64,000 bases of DNA from Merluccius polli (GCA_030340625.1 JAOPHQ010002559.1:327001-391000), one strand, 5' to 3'. Numbered from the stretch's first letter, positions 47,615 through 59,991 are shown. Made by a program: numbers and translations. The notes: generated by a model not told the origin, from the letters alone.

Positions 47615-48118
47615 AGCTAGCTAGCGGCTGACAGCTGCTTCTTGGGACAACAGAGACACCTAGTGGCGTGAATTGTGTATTTAAGCCACCAACGCCACAG
47701 AACCATTGTTTTTTTTTTCTTTACATTGTATATCCCTAAACACACATGTTCATACACGTTTTCACACCTCAATTAACTCACAAAACATACATATTCAAGT
47801 GTAAAATGCTGTGCAGACGAAAAAGGTAATCTGCTGTGGTTTGAATTTGAGGAATGTACAGAAATATCCGCAGAGATCTCATTTAGCCTCGGCTGTGGCT
47901 CGGCAGTGCACTTTGTCTTAAGCCCCCAATTACAATGTCAGTGTGCTGTAGTGACAAGGGTTTAAAGTGGCCGTCACCGTCTCTAATTGTATTGCTGGGA
48001 TCGGTAGCAACGCAATCACGTTCACCTTGATATCAAAGACAGATTCATCACCAGCACATCCCCGGGGTACTGGAGCGCTGTTTTATCATGAAGAGTAGCT
48101 GTTAGGCAATAGTTAGGA

Positions 48119-48223
48119 CACACACACACACACACACACAAGCCTGATTGGTCTGGGTGAGTAAGTGCCACTCTCTGCCCTTGTATGGCATGGAATAAAT
48201 GTGTAGCCGTCTACGTAAATTAC

Positions 48224-48276
<53 letters not shown>

Positions 48277-48325
48277 TACATACATATACATACACACACA
48301 CAAATATATATACACACTATATATA
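48119..48325. repeat. (CA)n and (TA)n microsatellite cluster
   Basis: CA run at 48119-48140, TA run at about 48234-48266, mixed CA/TA to about 48325. Confidence 0.9.
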
Positions 48326-48568
48326 TATAATGTAGGTAATGTACGTAGAGAGAGCCAATTTGTAATGAGAGCTACTTCTTTTCTGACATGTGACTGGCTT
48401 GTGTCCATGTATTTAAGTTTAATTTAAGCTAGCAACTCTTTGTAACACTGTTTTCCTTGTGTCATCTCATTAGTGGTGGTTGTGACATACTGTTGTTGAG
48501 TAGTGTGTCATGCTGTTGTATAACAGGACAGAAGAGATTGAGGGTTTACTGTCAACTTGTAAGCTTAT

Positions 48569-48889
48569 TCAACTGAGCCGAAAATATACAACAGCTGGAA
48601 TGAGCTGAAGCTCTGAAATAATATCCTTAACACACAATTTCTCTAAGTCTTCTTTGAACTCATCATAGTACCAGAAGAATCTTTTTGCTAAAACGTAGTT
48701 CAGCCTTGGCTGTAAAAACATAAATAAAACCCGATCTATACCTATCTTAACCTTAGCGACAGCCATGTTTACCCTAGCTTTGTTTCTTAGCCCAAGAAGA
48801 ACCTTTCTAGCGATATCTTCTTGTGAACTTCCTATATCCTCCTCCATACCTCCTTCACTCTGTAGTCCCTCTATGTTCACCTATGTTAA
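48569..48889 (-). other. exon-like minus-strand ORF, unassigned
   Basis: A 103-residue open frame (GLQSEGGMEEDIGSSQ...VLLGLRNKARVNMAVAK) follows a good splice-acceptor context on the minus strand: TTCACTCTTTTTTAACATAG directly before the first codon near 48880. I do not recognise the protein. It lies 3' of slc6a17 on the same strand, so it could be a remnant of an inserted gene, an exon of an unrelated transcript or a chance frame. Confidence 0.25.
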
Positions 48890-49087
48890 AAAAGAGTGAA
48901 ATGTGGTTGATCAACACAGATTGGGACTGTGAGGTAGAAAGAGGGTTCGGTAAGGTTAGGGGGAGAGACGTGAGAACATTTACTATCAATCTGTGCATTT
49001 CATTGTACTTGTTTGTTTTCTCTTCCTACCATCTCATCTCTCTCTTACTGTAAAGCTTGCCTGGTATTCACCATCAGACTGAGCCAA

Positions 49088-49450
49088 TCATAACTCTGAC
49101 TCCGGGGAGCCAATGTTCTGGTAGCCCGTCTTGGTGCTTGTGCCATAGTTGGTGTTGGTCATTTCCTGGGCGCCGCCGGACACCAGGTAGGCACGGTGGG
49201 CAGGGCTCGGGGATGGGGCCTCGCTGGGGTTCTTGCCCAGGATGAAGCGCTGTTCGTCCTGGTCCTCCAGGTTAGAGATGTCCTTCATCATGCCCTTGCG
49301 GTAAGACACGGACAGCTTGTTGGAGCCGTCTGACAGCAGGTTGAAGCGGCGGGCGATGAAGACGATGGGCAGCGGCAGCATGGCCGCCACGATGAGGGCG
49401 TAGGCCATGCCCAGCGCCCAGGGAGGGTAGTTCATGAAATGCTCCGAGCC
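49088..49450 (-). CDS. slc6a17: slc6a17 last coding exon: TM12 and C-terminal tail
   Basis: Acceptor AATGGCAG before GGCTCGGAG; stop TGA at 49090-49088. Encodes TM12 (ALGMAYALIVAAMLPLPIVF) and a cytoplasmic tail ending PESEL, rich in Ser/Pro/Thr. The 3' UTR must extend below 49088, but its end was not located. Confidence 0.92.
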   Translation of the reverse strand, partial: GSEHFMNYPPWALGMAYALIVAAMLPLPIVFIARRFNLLSDGSNKLSVSYRKGMMKDISNLEDQDEQRFILGKNPSEAPSPSPAHRAYLVSGGAQEMTNTNYGTSTKTGYQNIGSPESEL

Positions 49451-52019
49451 CTGCCATTGGTGGGAAAAAAAGAATACACAGGCAGACAGCAAGAATGAGC
49501 ATGAGCAAACAAAAGAAAGAAACGGAGAGGAGAGGAGACTAAGGGGAGGGATTGAAAGACAGATGTGTGGGGTTGGGAAGTGGGGTTAAGTGGGGTCGGT
49601 AAAGTAAAAACAAGACAAACAAACAAGAGATAATGTGGTAGGGAGAGAGACCACGAGAAAAGTAGGATTCGGTTGGAATCTACAAAACACTGGACCCCAG
49701 CCACATTTGAGGGTTGGCTGAGCTTACTGAATAATAACCAAGGTCTAACGTCTCTCTCCCTCTCCCCCCCTTGCAGCAACTAGGAAAAACTAAGCACGAA
49801 AAAACATCGAGGTTCTGAATTTCTAATCCGTTTCTCATTCTTTTACAAACTCTCTGCACCCGTCTCGGTGTTTGTGTGTCTGTGTGTGCGTCACGTGCGC
49901 CGTCTGGCTCGGCTCACTGACCTCGGCTTCCACCCAGGCATTATAGCCTGCAGGACTGACGGCCATCTCGATGACGGTAGCCACTATGAGCACCACCAGG
50001 ATGGCCGGAGACACGTACTTCCACATGTAGAAGTAGAAGGAGTAGGGCCTGAAACCCAGCATGTCCTCCAGGTCCTGCATGAACCTGGGAGAAAAGGAAG
50101 GAAGATATAAGGAAAGGATGGATGGATGGATGGAATGAAAGAAGGAAGGAAGAAATTAAGAGAAGAATAGGAGGAGAAAAAAGGTATAAAAGCAGGTTGT
50201 TAATTTGGAAAAAGGAAGGAAAAAAATGGAGGCAGGAAGGAAGGTGGTAGGGAAGTAAACAATAAAGGGTGGAACTGAAGGGATAAGAAGAACTTGTATC
50301 TGAATCCGGGAATCCCTTCCTGTGAAGCTATACTGTAATAATTTGAGGTGAACTGGATAATTCATGGTTATGACAGAACTCATTGTAGACATTACACGTA
50401 GTTATTGGCCAGAAAAATATGTGTCACGTGTGTCTACAGAACAGCTAACCTCTGACAGGAGCCTCTTTGTGTGCGAGTCTTAAATAACAAACAGATTGAA
50501 TTTAAAGAAAGAAAATACCTGTGAAGGTGTGGTAGAAACCCATTTGGGCATATATAAAACCACACCGAAAATGACTTGCAAAGAAAATAAATAAATACAA
50601 AATTATGATTTTCCATATTATTAAGTAATGTTAGGGATTAACCCATATACACCATATCCATACAACGAACACCTGACCATAAATGGGTCTAGATTACATT
50701 ACCTCTCAGTGCCGTAGATCCACGCCACAGAGATGTTCTCCAGGATCACCACCACAGTGAGCGGCAGGCCGGCCGAGTAGTCGTCAAACATGGTGACAAA
50801 GTAGTTTCCGGAGCGCTGCACAAACAGCAGGCCCAGGAAGAAGGCGATGATACAGCACACCACTGGGGAAGAGTAAAGAGACGGGGGTTGAGAGAGGTTG
50901 TTATGCTCTTCTTACCAGTCAGACGTGATGCTCGTCAGTGACCAGGTAATGTGTGAATATAACCGTTTCATTTGGGATTATTTTGCGCTTTTGTTTTCAT
51001 GAGGTTTGGGTTGGAACTTGGAAGAAAACAACAAAACAAGGACAAATATGTTTTTAGGAGTAAATAGGGACTAGTAGTCGTCTCTCCTCAAACACTTGGA
51101 TGTTAAGGGGTTTAAAGTCCCTGTAAAGCAAATTCAGAGATTTGTTTCTTAACACAATACACAATTTAGAAAGTAAAACATGAAAAGACTGTAGAAGCAT
51201 GTCCACTTAATTGTGGAGTTCGACAGTTTTTCTGTTTTTCACCGTTTTTGTGTTCAGGTTTTTTTGGGCGGGGCTTATAACAACTAGAGCACATTACGCT
51301 GTTTTTTTGTTTGTTTCTCCATTGGGCGGGCAAAAGACTGTTCACTTCCTGGCTGAACCTAATTGGACGAATGCTTTCAGTTGTGGGCTGTCAGCTTTCG
51401 AATTTCAAACTGGACCAACATGGCGGCTGCCTCACAAACGATCTCATTTAACAGCTAAATAGTACACCAAATGTATTTCTGAAAACATTTTAGGCGAGAA
51501 AGAAGCCATGCAGTTGCTGAATCTGTCTTCATTTTAGATCGACAACAGTCAGTTTAAAAGTTTTTCAGGGACACCCCGGATTTGCATAAAGTAGAAAAAA
51601 GCTCAATTTCATGCAAATCAGGAGCGAAGGATACGAATCAGATTCTGGCTCTGGTGGTGCCAACATGTATAATAACACTGCTAGGAGCATCCATTTTTCA
51701 GGTCGTAGTGGTATTTGACACTTGAGAGAGCCCCCCCCCTATTTTTTCACGATTTTTAAACCTAATTTTATATACATAAATACTTTTGTAATCATTCAAA
51801 TTTGGCTGGGTGGTTAATAACACATTTTCTGTGGTGCGACAAACTCAAAACACATTTTACTTTTATTTACTATAAAATATCTATATATTACCCTCACTCC
51901 CTGCATATTACACAATCACTCTCCGTTCTTCTCACAGACAGTTAGAATTAACAGATTTAACACATCATCAAACAGTATCGTCCCATTACCTGCCTGATTA
52001 TTATGTTTTGCCTATATAC

Positions 52020-52053
<34 letters not shown>

Positions 52054-55000
52054 TCACTGACCGCACAGGATCTCCTTGCGTATCTTGAAGGCATCCAAAA
52101 TGGGGGTGGTGATGCCCGTCATAGTGCCGATCATGCTGCCCAGGCCCAGGTTGATGAGCATGAAGAAGAACATGACCGACCAGAAGGGGCTGGCAGGGAA
52201 GTGGGTCATGGCTTCGGTGAAGGCAATGAAGGCCAGACCCGTACCCTGCACCGCCTGGAGGAAATAAGAGCAGATGCTGGTAGTGATGTGGAGAAATCAT
52301 TGTGGCTATTGTCCTTATCAGGTTTTGATGGTATACGCACAAAATGAAAGGGAAATTACTATTTGAAAATGACCCCTTGACACTCTTACAATCTGTGCAA
52401 TGGAATAGACATTGTTTAATTTATCAAAACAATTACATAGAAAGTGTGGAAAGGCCTGGGAAAACACAATATCATAACTTTAAATTGGCTTATGTTTGGA
52501 ATGAGATACGTGCGTTTTTTGGAATGAGATCAGTGAGGGAAACGTGGAAGTAGAGTTTTTCCCGGACATAATTATTCTCTGCAATAGGTTGGTTGCAGTC
52601 ATGTGACACCACAATGCAAACTTCAGATGGAGGGCAGGAATTGAAATGGAGAATGTTAAGCAGCAGTACTCTTTTGTTTATTGTATTTTCCTTTATGTAA
52701 ACAGTGTGGAACCAAATGTTTGAAAAACAAACCAGAAACTGTAATCAGGCATGAAAACGGGTCAGGGGTGAAAAAGGTGAGAAGGGCGCGCGGACGGGCG
52801 GTTAGACGGACGGACACTGTAGGGCGCCTGTGAATATAATAAATATGCATGCCAGCCTGTCACTTAGTCTACCATTTACAATAAATATATGAGGCACAAT
52901 GTGGTAAGGGCACCAACATGGCTTGATGCATTCTTCCATCATGATTGACAGACAAGATTTTTTTTGGGGGCAAAGAAACTAACCTAAGAGTTTTCTACCA
53001 TTATTGAAACATACCATCAACCTGAAATGCAATTTGCGATTGCAGACAGAGCATGCCAGAAAAAAATATGTTTGATTTAGAATCAAAGTTTCCCTTTTCC
53101 AATTTCACAGTAGCCAAATGAGTTGAGTGGATGTAATAATAAGCCAAGCACAGGTTCTGAAAAAATATTGTATTAAATAAATAATATTTCCATCCTGGAA
53201 ATACAAGTAATATTATAAAGAAGCACTATAACTAGGGATGGGGATCGTTAATATTTATTGATATCGATACCTTTATCGATACTCCTTATCGATCCAAGTC
53301 TTTATCGATACCACTATCGATACTTTTCTATTATTTGGTGGAAAGACGACGCGACAATTTGTTCTCAACAGAACTGGTATTGCTTAACAAGTGAGCATAA
53401 CAAAAACGTTTCTGGCCTTCAATAAACATGGCTAATGTAATAGGCCACTTCGAAATGACATACAACCAACAATAGAAAGAATATATCAGCAGCACCAAAT
53501 GAAAAATAAGTCATAATGTATATGGGTCACACAAAAGGAAATAAAACATAATCTCATAATTTAACAGGGTTTTTTTTGCAGAACAATTAACATGTCTGCC
53601 TTGTCAGTCATGATCCTCCAGATTTTTAATATACTATACAACTGTATTACTCATGTTTCTCGCCAAAATCTCAATTTCCCTTTTCTTTACATTACATTTG
53701 AACGCATCATGATAACCTAATAGTCGTTTTACTGAGCCAACCTGAACACATCATCACGCAGCACGTCTGAATCTTTATTTACTTTTCAATATAACTAGCT
53801 TGTATGCTGCCGATTACAACACGGATTTCACAATTGGATTACTATTTTTAACTAACGGGACAAGCAGGGGTGGACTGGCCATCGGGCGTACCGGGTGAGC
53901 CGATGCACATTTTTGGGCCGGTCCAGGACTGTCATAATTAGGGTTTTAATAATCGTATTTAACCGTATAACTGCACACAACTTTATTTAAAAGCAATCAA
54001 ATGTAAAACATGTGTTTGTATTGTGGTGTCCGGTGCGTGTGGATGTGCGGCTCCTCCTGCGGAGCGGTTCATGTTAATAGCGGAGTCCGGGAGGGTTCAC
54101 CTTCACGGCGTAGTTACGAGGGATGTGCGACTATCGTCTTAAAAAATACTAAAGTGTTTTTTAAAGTTAGAAAGATATTAGATATTCAACCGATATTCAC
54201 GCTCCGAATTACAGCGATCAGACACGGGGAACTAAAGCCCCGATCACCGGTATGAGTCCCGTATGTCTAGCGGTGTCTACCTGCCCCCCCGTCGGTCGTA
54301 GGTCCGGGGTGGCTTACGATCGCGCTGTCACTCACGTGAAACTGTCACTCACCAAATTCAGTCCGGTAAATTATCACTCCGACTCCTCAATGGGCACGCT
54401 CAGGTCAGCCGGCACGAGCCTTCGCAATATTTCCGCGCACGCGCTAGCGCGCTCACCCGCTCAACCCCCCCCCCCCCCCCCACCAAACATTTTCTCGTCG
54501 AATCTACACGATTCACGTAGGTCACCTGTTTTGACTTCAAAACGGCGAATTTCGCCGAAAGGTGAGTGATTTTCATGCCTGTGTAATGTTTAAAAAATAA
54601 TGATTTATCACACGATATTAACGATTTACCCGCTATAGAGTCAGTAGACATAGTGAATTACCTTGTGCTGCAGACCTCGTACTACACCATCAAAAGCCTG
54701 GAGGAATATAACTTCTTTGTGTGCGGCTGGGTTCATGAATTGGGAACCAAAAACTAGACAACTAGTTTTTGCCAGGGTGAGTATGCTTTTAGTTTAATTA
54801 AAAATGCTTCCAAGTCACTATACTTAGGATTGGTTGTACCAAAAGTAAACCAAAAAAACATTAGCCTTATTAACTAGCTTAAGGTAGCTAGCATCGCATC
54901 ATTAAACCATTAGGCTTGAACGCACCATCAACCTCCAAGAAACATCATTATTACAAACAACTTATATCCAGTGTATGTATACACTACAACACTCTCTCCT

Positions 55001-58000
55001 AACCAAACTCTCTCCCTCTCTTTACCTTGTTAATGACTTGGGTGGCCTTGCTCCACGGGCCACCCTTCACCCTCTGGAAAACCATTAAATAAACTCAATG
55101 TGACAGAGAATGTTGACATTATTAACATTTTCTATCTTTCAAATTGTTTCCCTTGAAATGTCTGTTCTTAAGAAATATGCACGTATGCCTAACATATATG
55201 CAATATATGTTACAACGTATTTAATACATTCAACACATCGAGGCTTCACTTGTGATGGAAAACAGGGCAATGATGTTACACAGCAGTATAATTGTTCAGA
55301 CATATAAACCTGCCCCGCAAGTCTTCATAGGCTTCTCCCCTGCTTACCTTGTTGAGTTCGTCTTCCAGCAGGCAGGCGTCCAGACCCAGCTGAGGGAAGC
55401 CCGCCTCCCTGACTGTCTCGATGACCTCATACATCTCAGTGTAGTCCTTGCTGGACAGGTGGGAGAAGTTGATGTGCGGGGGGATGAGCGCTTGGCTCAG
55501 CACCCCCGTGTTCAGGTAGCCCACGATCTTCTCTCCGTTCCTTGGAGAGTAAAAGACAAGATCAACTGCCAGGTTTCTGACTTACTTATTCAATCTTTTA
55601 GTTGTTAAGTTTAACAAACCTTTAAAAGTCTCCATACAGTAGTATGCTGATTTTCAGCTATGCGAATTTAAGACAACATTCTACTCAATAAATAAAGATC
55701 AGAACATTTAGGATTTCCCGTTGAATCCATAGGAAAAATCGCTACGCTGAGACTAAAGCAGGTTGTCAAAATACAATACCAGAGCCATATCAATCTCAAT
55801 AAAACCAATGAAAGAAAAGCAACTCGGTTTTCTGAGCTTTTTGACTTAGAAGACATATTGGAATATAACAGTTGACGATACGTGGATATAGCGAACCACG
55901 CACTATACCACAAAGCTATACTCACTCCACGACACACTTCTCGTTCATCACGTTGGCCTTGAAGCCCAGCACAGCAAACACCACCAGCGTGGCCAAGATG
56001 GACGTGATGAAGTTGATGATGGAGACCAGTGCCGCATCGAAGTGGCAGTTGTTGTCCCGCTTGTTGTAGCTGGAGAAGGCGATGACGCCGCCGAAGCCCA
56101 GGCCCAGAGCAAAGAACACCTGCGTGGCTGCTTCCCGCCACACCTGGGGCTCCAGCATCTTTTCCAGCTGTGGAGGTATGCGAGACAGGGTGCTGTCGTT
56201 TAGGTTACATATAGTGTTAGTAGACTAGTTATTGAATAGGGAATTATAGAAGGAAGGAGGAAATGAAGGAAGGAAGGGGAGATGTAGGATAGAAGGAGGA
56301 AGAATAGTTAGGAAGGAATGAGGAAAGAAGGAAGGAAAGAGACATGTAGGACAAAAGGAGGGAGAAGTAGACTAGGTAGGAAGGAATGAGAAAAGAAGGA
56401 AGGAGCAATTAAAGTGAAGGAAGACAGTAGGGAAGAGGTAAAATATGGAACTTTTGTGGATTGTACCTACAGCTACCCTGTGTGCTTGTGGTATGGATAA
56501 TGTTCACTTGTATGATAAGGGGTACAGTGGCATTTAGCATCACACAACCTGCTTGTTCTGCTAGTCTCAAACACACAGACAATTATATTTTTAGGAGTGA
56601 ATGTCTTTTATTCCCCTTTTCCGAAAATCCCTTTAGGGAATAGCATGCTTTGTCGGTTTAAGGTGCCTTTACACATCTTAACCACAGGGGGGAACCAAAC
56701 ACCCCCCTTTCACAAAAGGAGGCAGGAGCATTTTCTTATAAGATCATCAAGCAGCCATCAAGCATAGTGGCTCAAGTCATCAATCACTCATGGCTGAGTG
56801 GCTTGCAGACAGAGTGTCACTTGCATATGCCAAACGCATTTCTGGTGAACAAGCGATGACTGACTGATGAGTCGACCGAGAGACACCATAAGATTAAAGG
56901 GGACTTCATTCCTGTAGCCATGAGGTGGGAAGGTAGTTTGATCCAAACAAATTATCCATAAAGGAACAACTTCAACACATAATACATTCATAGTTGCTAT
57001 TATTGGAAGTGATCAAAACCATTCTGCATCAAAAGGCAGGCATGGATGTTGGATAAAAATACATTTCTATTGAAAATGTAAATGAACATAACCATGTACA
57101 TTGACCCTGACAGAACTTGTTACAACACCGCTAGCGTATCTTTTTATTTAACCTTTATTTAACCAGGAAGGATACAAAATCTCTTTTGCATGAACGTCCG
57201 GCCATGCCACCATGCAACATGATCCCTGGTATTGGATTACTACTTAAAGAGCCCCTCCACTCAAAAATGTGTTTTTCTTATGTTTATGTCCCCTAAAACG
57301 TCTGACCTTGACTATATTGATTCGTATCTGTGCAGTTTGTCACTAGAGAGGTGTTTTCACATTCCTCTACTTAAGGGGGGGAGGCAAAGAACCCTGAGAC
57401 CTCCAGTGCATGCAGTGAGAGTGCAGTACAGTGCAGTGCAGTACAGTGAGAGTGAGAGTTAGCGTTATGCTAACGCTAACTCTCGCTCTCACTCTTTGAT
57501 TAGACCTCTGGTATATAATTACATAATGACAATGTGAACACAGTGTAACATTGTCGCCGATTTTGGTGCACTACAGACTCCTCATCTGAGTCTGGGTCTG
57601 ACTGAGGCATGAACGCCGATGTTTCCGCCATCTTGATGCACACTGCTGTCTTCGGTCAACCTAGCACAAGCAGACTTTGTAGCTTGTCCCGTTAGTTAAA
57701 AATAGTAATCCAATTGTGAAATCCGTGTTGTAATTGGCAGCATACAAGCTAGTTATCTTGAAAAGTAAATAAAGATTCAGACGTGCTGCGTGAAGGTTGG
57801 CTCAGTAAAACGACTATTAGGTTATCATGATGCATTCAAGTGTAACGTAAAGAAAAGGGAAATTGAGATTTTGGCGAGAAACATGAGTAATACAGTTGTA
57901 TAGTGCTCTAATCATTTTAGAATATATAATTAAACTACTGATGCCAATATTTATTAAAAATGACATTTAATTTAAAATACAATTATTTATTTCCTAAATA

Positions 58001-59551
58001 TTTTCCTAATCACTAAAAACATGATGAAAAGTGACAGTAGACAATACATTAACCAACAATTGTGAACATTTTTTTTTTTTTTTTGGGCATATTTTTTTTA
58101 AAGAAATTTCTTCAAAATATAGGACATTTCTTCAAATACATTTTATTTCCCACTTCCTTTCTGTCTGAGAAGAACATTTGGAGGACCTTGTAATGATTTG
58201 TTTTTAATTATAAGTGAAAATATATCTACCATTTCCGTTTCCCATTCATTTAGATGGTGGTCAGCTCAAGCTCACCTCAGGCTAGAAACGTTTTTGTTAT
58301 GCTCATTTGTTAAGCAATAAAAGCAATACCAGTTCTGTTAAAAACATATTGTTGCGTCGTCTTTCCACCAAATAATAGAAAAGTATCGATAGTGGTATCG
58401 ATAAAGACTCGGATCGATAAGGAGTATCGATAAAGGTATCGATATCAATAAATATTAACAATCCCCATCCCTAGGGACAACCATGTTCGCCAAAATATTA
58501 ATCATAGCAGAGTATTTTCACACTTTAAAAACGGCCTGGAGGGGGACTTTAAAGGTATAGTCAGCGATTCAAATCCAATACACTTTTTGTCTTTCAGCAA
58601 ATATCTCCTCATGGTCCGCTAGCTGTCTGTCCTGTGTGAGTGCCATTTACACAGCCCAGGCTCTGTAAATGAGAGTCATTCCAGCCAATTGGCATCAGAG
58701 AAAGCCAGCAGTAGGAGCGAGAGTGATGGTAAATTTGACGGGAGACTGAGTATTTGTTTTGGTGTTGAGTTCTAATATCAACAAACTTTCCTTACTTGGA
58801 TAGTCAAAATTATAGTTTGTTGATATGCAACTAATAGACAGGCACTGTTAACGTATATGACATGCTGTTGAGTTTCAGGTTTTATGTTGGTGATAATGAT
58901 GTGATACTTATTTGAATATTTTAGACACCGAGTCATTCATTTAAAATATTATGGATATTCTACTGATATGCATGTCAAAGTCAGGTGAAAGTATGAAAAT
59001 ATGTAGAAATGAACAAATCTCAGACACAAAGATGACTCTCACCTGACACAAATGAGACATGTAACATGATATTCAACTGAAACATGTCTGAAGATGGATA
59101 CTTGCTATTCACTTGACATGTTAAGTTCAACATTCAGTTAATAGTCAGATAATACTAAATTGAATATATGTGGATATGTTCTTGATAAACTGATTGAGTG
59201 TCAACTTACACAATGTTGACATGTCAAGTTAGTGTCAACTGACTAAACTGAGACAATGTTGATACTCAACTGTGGTCTATCCAGGTAAAGTGTTACCGAA
59301 GGTTTTGGGAGGCGTGTGTACGAAGTAGAAGGTTTTTGGAGGTGTGTGTGTGTGCACTGGCTGCAGGTAAGCAGAGCAGAACGTTTGGTTTGTGCTCCAG
59401 AAGGGTTAGGGGGACGGCTTCCTTCCGTCCTCTAACTGACCTTGGGGGTGAACATGTGGATGATCCCGTCCACCGCACCCTTCAGCAGCAGCCCGCGCAC
59501 CAGGAAGCACAAGAGTACCACGTAGGGGAACAGGGAGCTGAAGTACATTAC
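49088..59551 (-). CDS. slc6a17: SLC6 neurotransmitter/amino-acid transporter, SLC6A17 (NTT4)-like; 3' seven exons
   Basis: Seven exons, 59551-59441, 56167-55926, 55540-55348, 52254-52062, 50862-50703, 50084-49922 and 49450-49088, join in frame (1425 nt, 474 codons plus TGA). All have AG/GT borders. They encode transmembrane segments 5 to 12 of a sodium-coupled SLC6 transporter; TM1-4 and the N-terminus lie past 64000. Family landmarks are MFTPK before TM6, FFALGLGFGGVIAFSSYN (TM6), GTGLAFIAFTEAMTHFPASP (TM8), FVQRSGNYFVTMFDDYSAGL (TM9-10) and FRPYSFYFYMWKYVSP (TM11). The tail LSDGSNKLSVSYRKG, MMKDISNLED, SEAPSPSPAHRAYL and final PESEL match what I know of SLC6A17, a synaptic-vesicle transporter of neutral amino acids. 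SLC6A15 and fish slc6a16 are the alternatives. Introns are filled with transposons. Confidence 0.85.
49922..50084 (-). CDS. slc6a17: slc6a17 exon: TM11
   Basis: Acceptor CTCCCAG before GTTCATGCAG; donor GCCGAG|GTCAGT. Encodes FMQDLEDMLGFRPYSFYFYM to GYNAWVEAE. Confidence 0.92.
50703..50862 (-). CDS. slc6a17: slc6a17 exon: TM9-TM10
   Basis: Acceptor TCCCCAG before TGGTGTGC; donor GAGAG|GTAATG. Encodes VCCIIAFFLGLLFVQRSGNY to VAWIYGTE. Confidence 0.92.
52025..52051. repeat. (TA)n microsatellite in slc6a17 intron
   Basis: Alternating TA run next to the exon 52062-52254 donor. Confidence 0.95.
52062..52254 (-). CDS. slc6a17: slc6a17 exon: TM8 to start of TM9
   Basis: Acceptor CCTCCAG before GCGGTGCAG; donor TGTGCG|GTCAGT. 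Encodes AVQGTGLAFIAFTEAMTHFP to FKIRKEILC. A (TA)n run lies directly beyond the donor (52025-52051), in the intron. Confidence 0.92.
53232..53865. repeat. hAT-like repeat, left copy of an opposed pair
   Basis: Terminus CTAGGGATGGGGATCGTTAA at 53232, then repeated TTATCGATA words; the segment 53630-53865 (CTCATGTTTCTCGCCAAAAT..., ACTAACGGGACAAGC) matches the reverse complement of 57682-57900, and 53232-53415 matches 58285-58474. The middle part differs between copies. It is cut at 53866 by a GGGGTGGACTGGCC-type repeat. Confidence 0.85.
53866..54300. repeat. mixed dispersed repeats in slc6a17 intron
   Basis: Begins GGGGTGGACTGGCCATCGGG, a frequent fish element end. From about 54160 (AGATATTAGATATTCAACCG, GTATGAGTCCCG, TCTAGCGGTGTCTACCTGCC) it matches the repeat at 23215-23335. 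Confidence 0.65.
55348..55540 (-). CDS. slc6a17: slc6a17 exon: extracellular loop 4
   Basis: Acceptor TCCAAG before GAACGGAG; donor AACAAG|GTAAGC. Encodes NGEKIVGYLNTGVLSQALIP to LLEDELNK, the long outer loop between TM7 and TM8, less conserved than the helices. Confidence 0.88.
55926..56167 (-). CDS. slc6a17: slc6a17 exon: TM6-TM7
   Basis: Acceptor CCACAG before CTGGAAAAG; donor GTGGA|GTGAGT. Encodes LEKMLEPQVWREAATQVFFA... to NEKCVV, including the substrate- and sodium-binding unwound TM6. Ends in phase 2. Confidence 0.9.
57135..57230 (-). repeat. LINE 3' tail remnant
   Basis: On the minus strand reads 'cctggttaaataaaggttaaataaa' after a GAGATTTTGTATCC block, similar to the tail at 4330-4395. 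Confidence 0.5.
57446..57492. repeat. 22-bp near-perfect hairpin
   Basis: 57446-57467 pairs with 57471-57492 around TGC, with one mismatch; core GTTAGCGTTA/TAACGCTAAC. It lies inside the 5' part of the right hAT-like repeat copy. Confidence 0.85.
57682..58474. repeat. hAT-like repeat, right copy of an opposed pair
   Basis: Inverted relative to 53232-53865, with its terminus ATCCCCATCCCTAG ending at 58474. Beyond 57682 the same element probably continues toward 57230: on the minus strand a short frame begins MAETSAFMPQSDPDSDEES near 57632, like an acidic N-terminus of a transposon protein. Flanks 53224-53231 and 58475-58482 do not match, so the pair is two insertions or a rearrangement, not one element. 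Confidence 0.8.
59441..59551 (-). CDS. slc6a17: slc6a17 exon: TM5
   Basis: Acceptor CTCTCAG before GTAATGTACTTC; donor CCCAAG|GTCAGT. Encodes 37 residues, VMYFSSLFPYVVLLCFLVRG through HMFTPK; phase 0 at both ends. Confidence 0.9.
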
Positions 59552-59991
59552 CTGAGAGACAGTGAGAAAGAGAGACAAAAAGAGGGAGAGACAGACAGAG
59601 TTATCACACGATCACACCATCGGCTGTTACCATGGACACCCCTTGTCTGCAGTCTCGCACACAGAGGACTGAAAACCAACCAAGCACACATACACAGAGC
59701 ACGCACATGCACAAACACACAGGCTAAGGTAGAAAGACAAATACAGACATACGTACATACATACCAACCCAGTCTCACATTAAAATGTGTAATTGCTACA
59801 CTTTCCACAGCGCAACAATGTACTAGTTTCACAATAATGGTTTTAAAATTGTGAGATGCCTACGTTGTTTGGCCTATTCTTGTCTATTGGCCTGCGTCCA
59901 TGTCATGTGACTCAAGTTTCTGTCTGCGAAACAAAAAAAAGAAAAAAAAAAAAGGCTGACCTTCCTTTTATTCTCAGTGGAAAATGGTATA

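Noticed and set aside
52003..52347. 114-residue plus-strand frame over an slc6a17 exon
   Set aside because: Shadow of the minus-strand exon 52062-52254, which has SLC6 motifs and splice sites.
53232..58474. A single giant hAT element carrying two host exons
   Set aside because: Flanking 8-mers (53224-53231 and 58475-58482) do not match, so two independent copies or a rearrangement are more likely.
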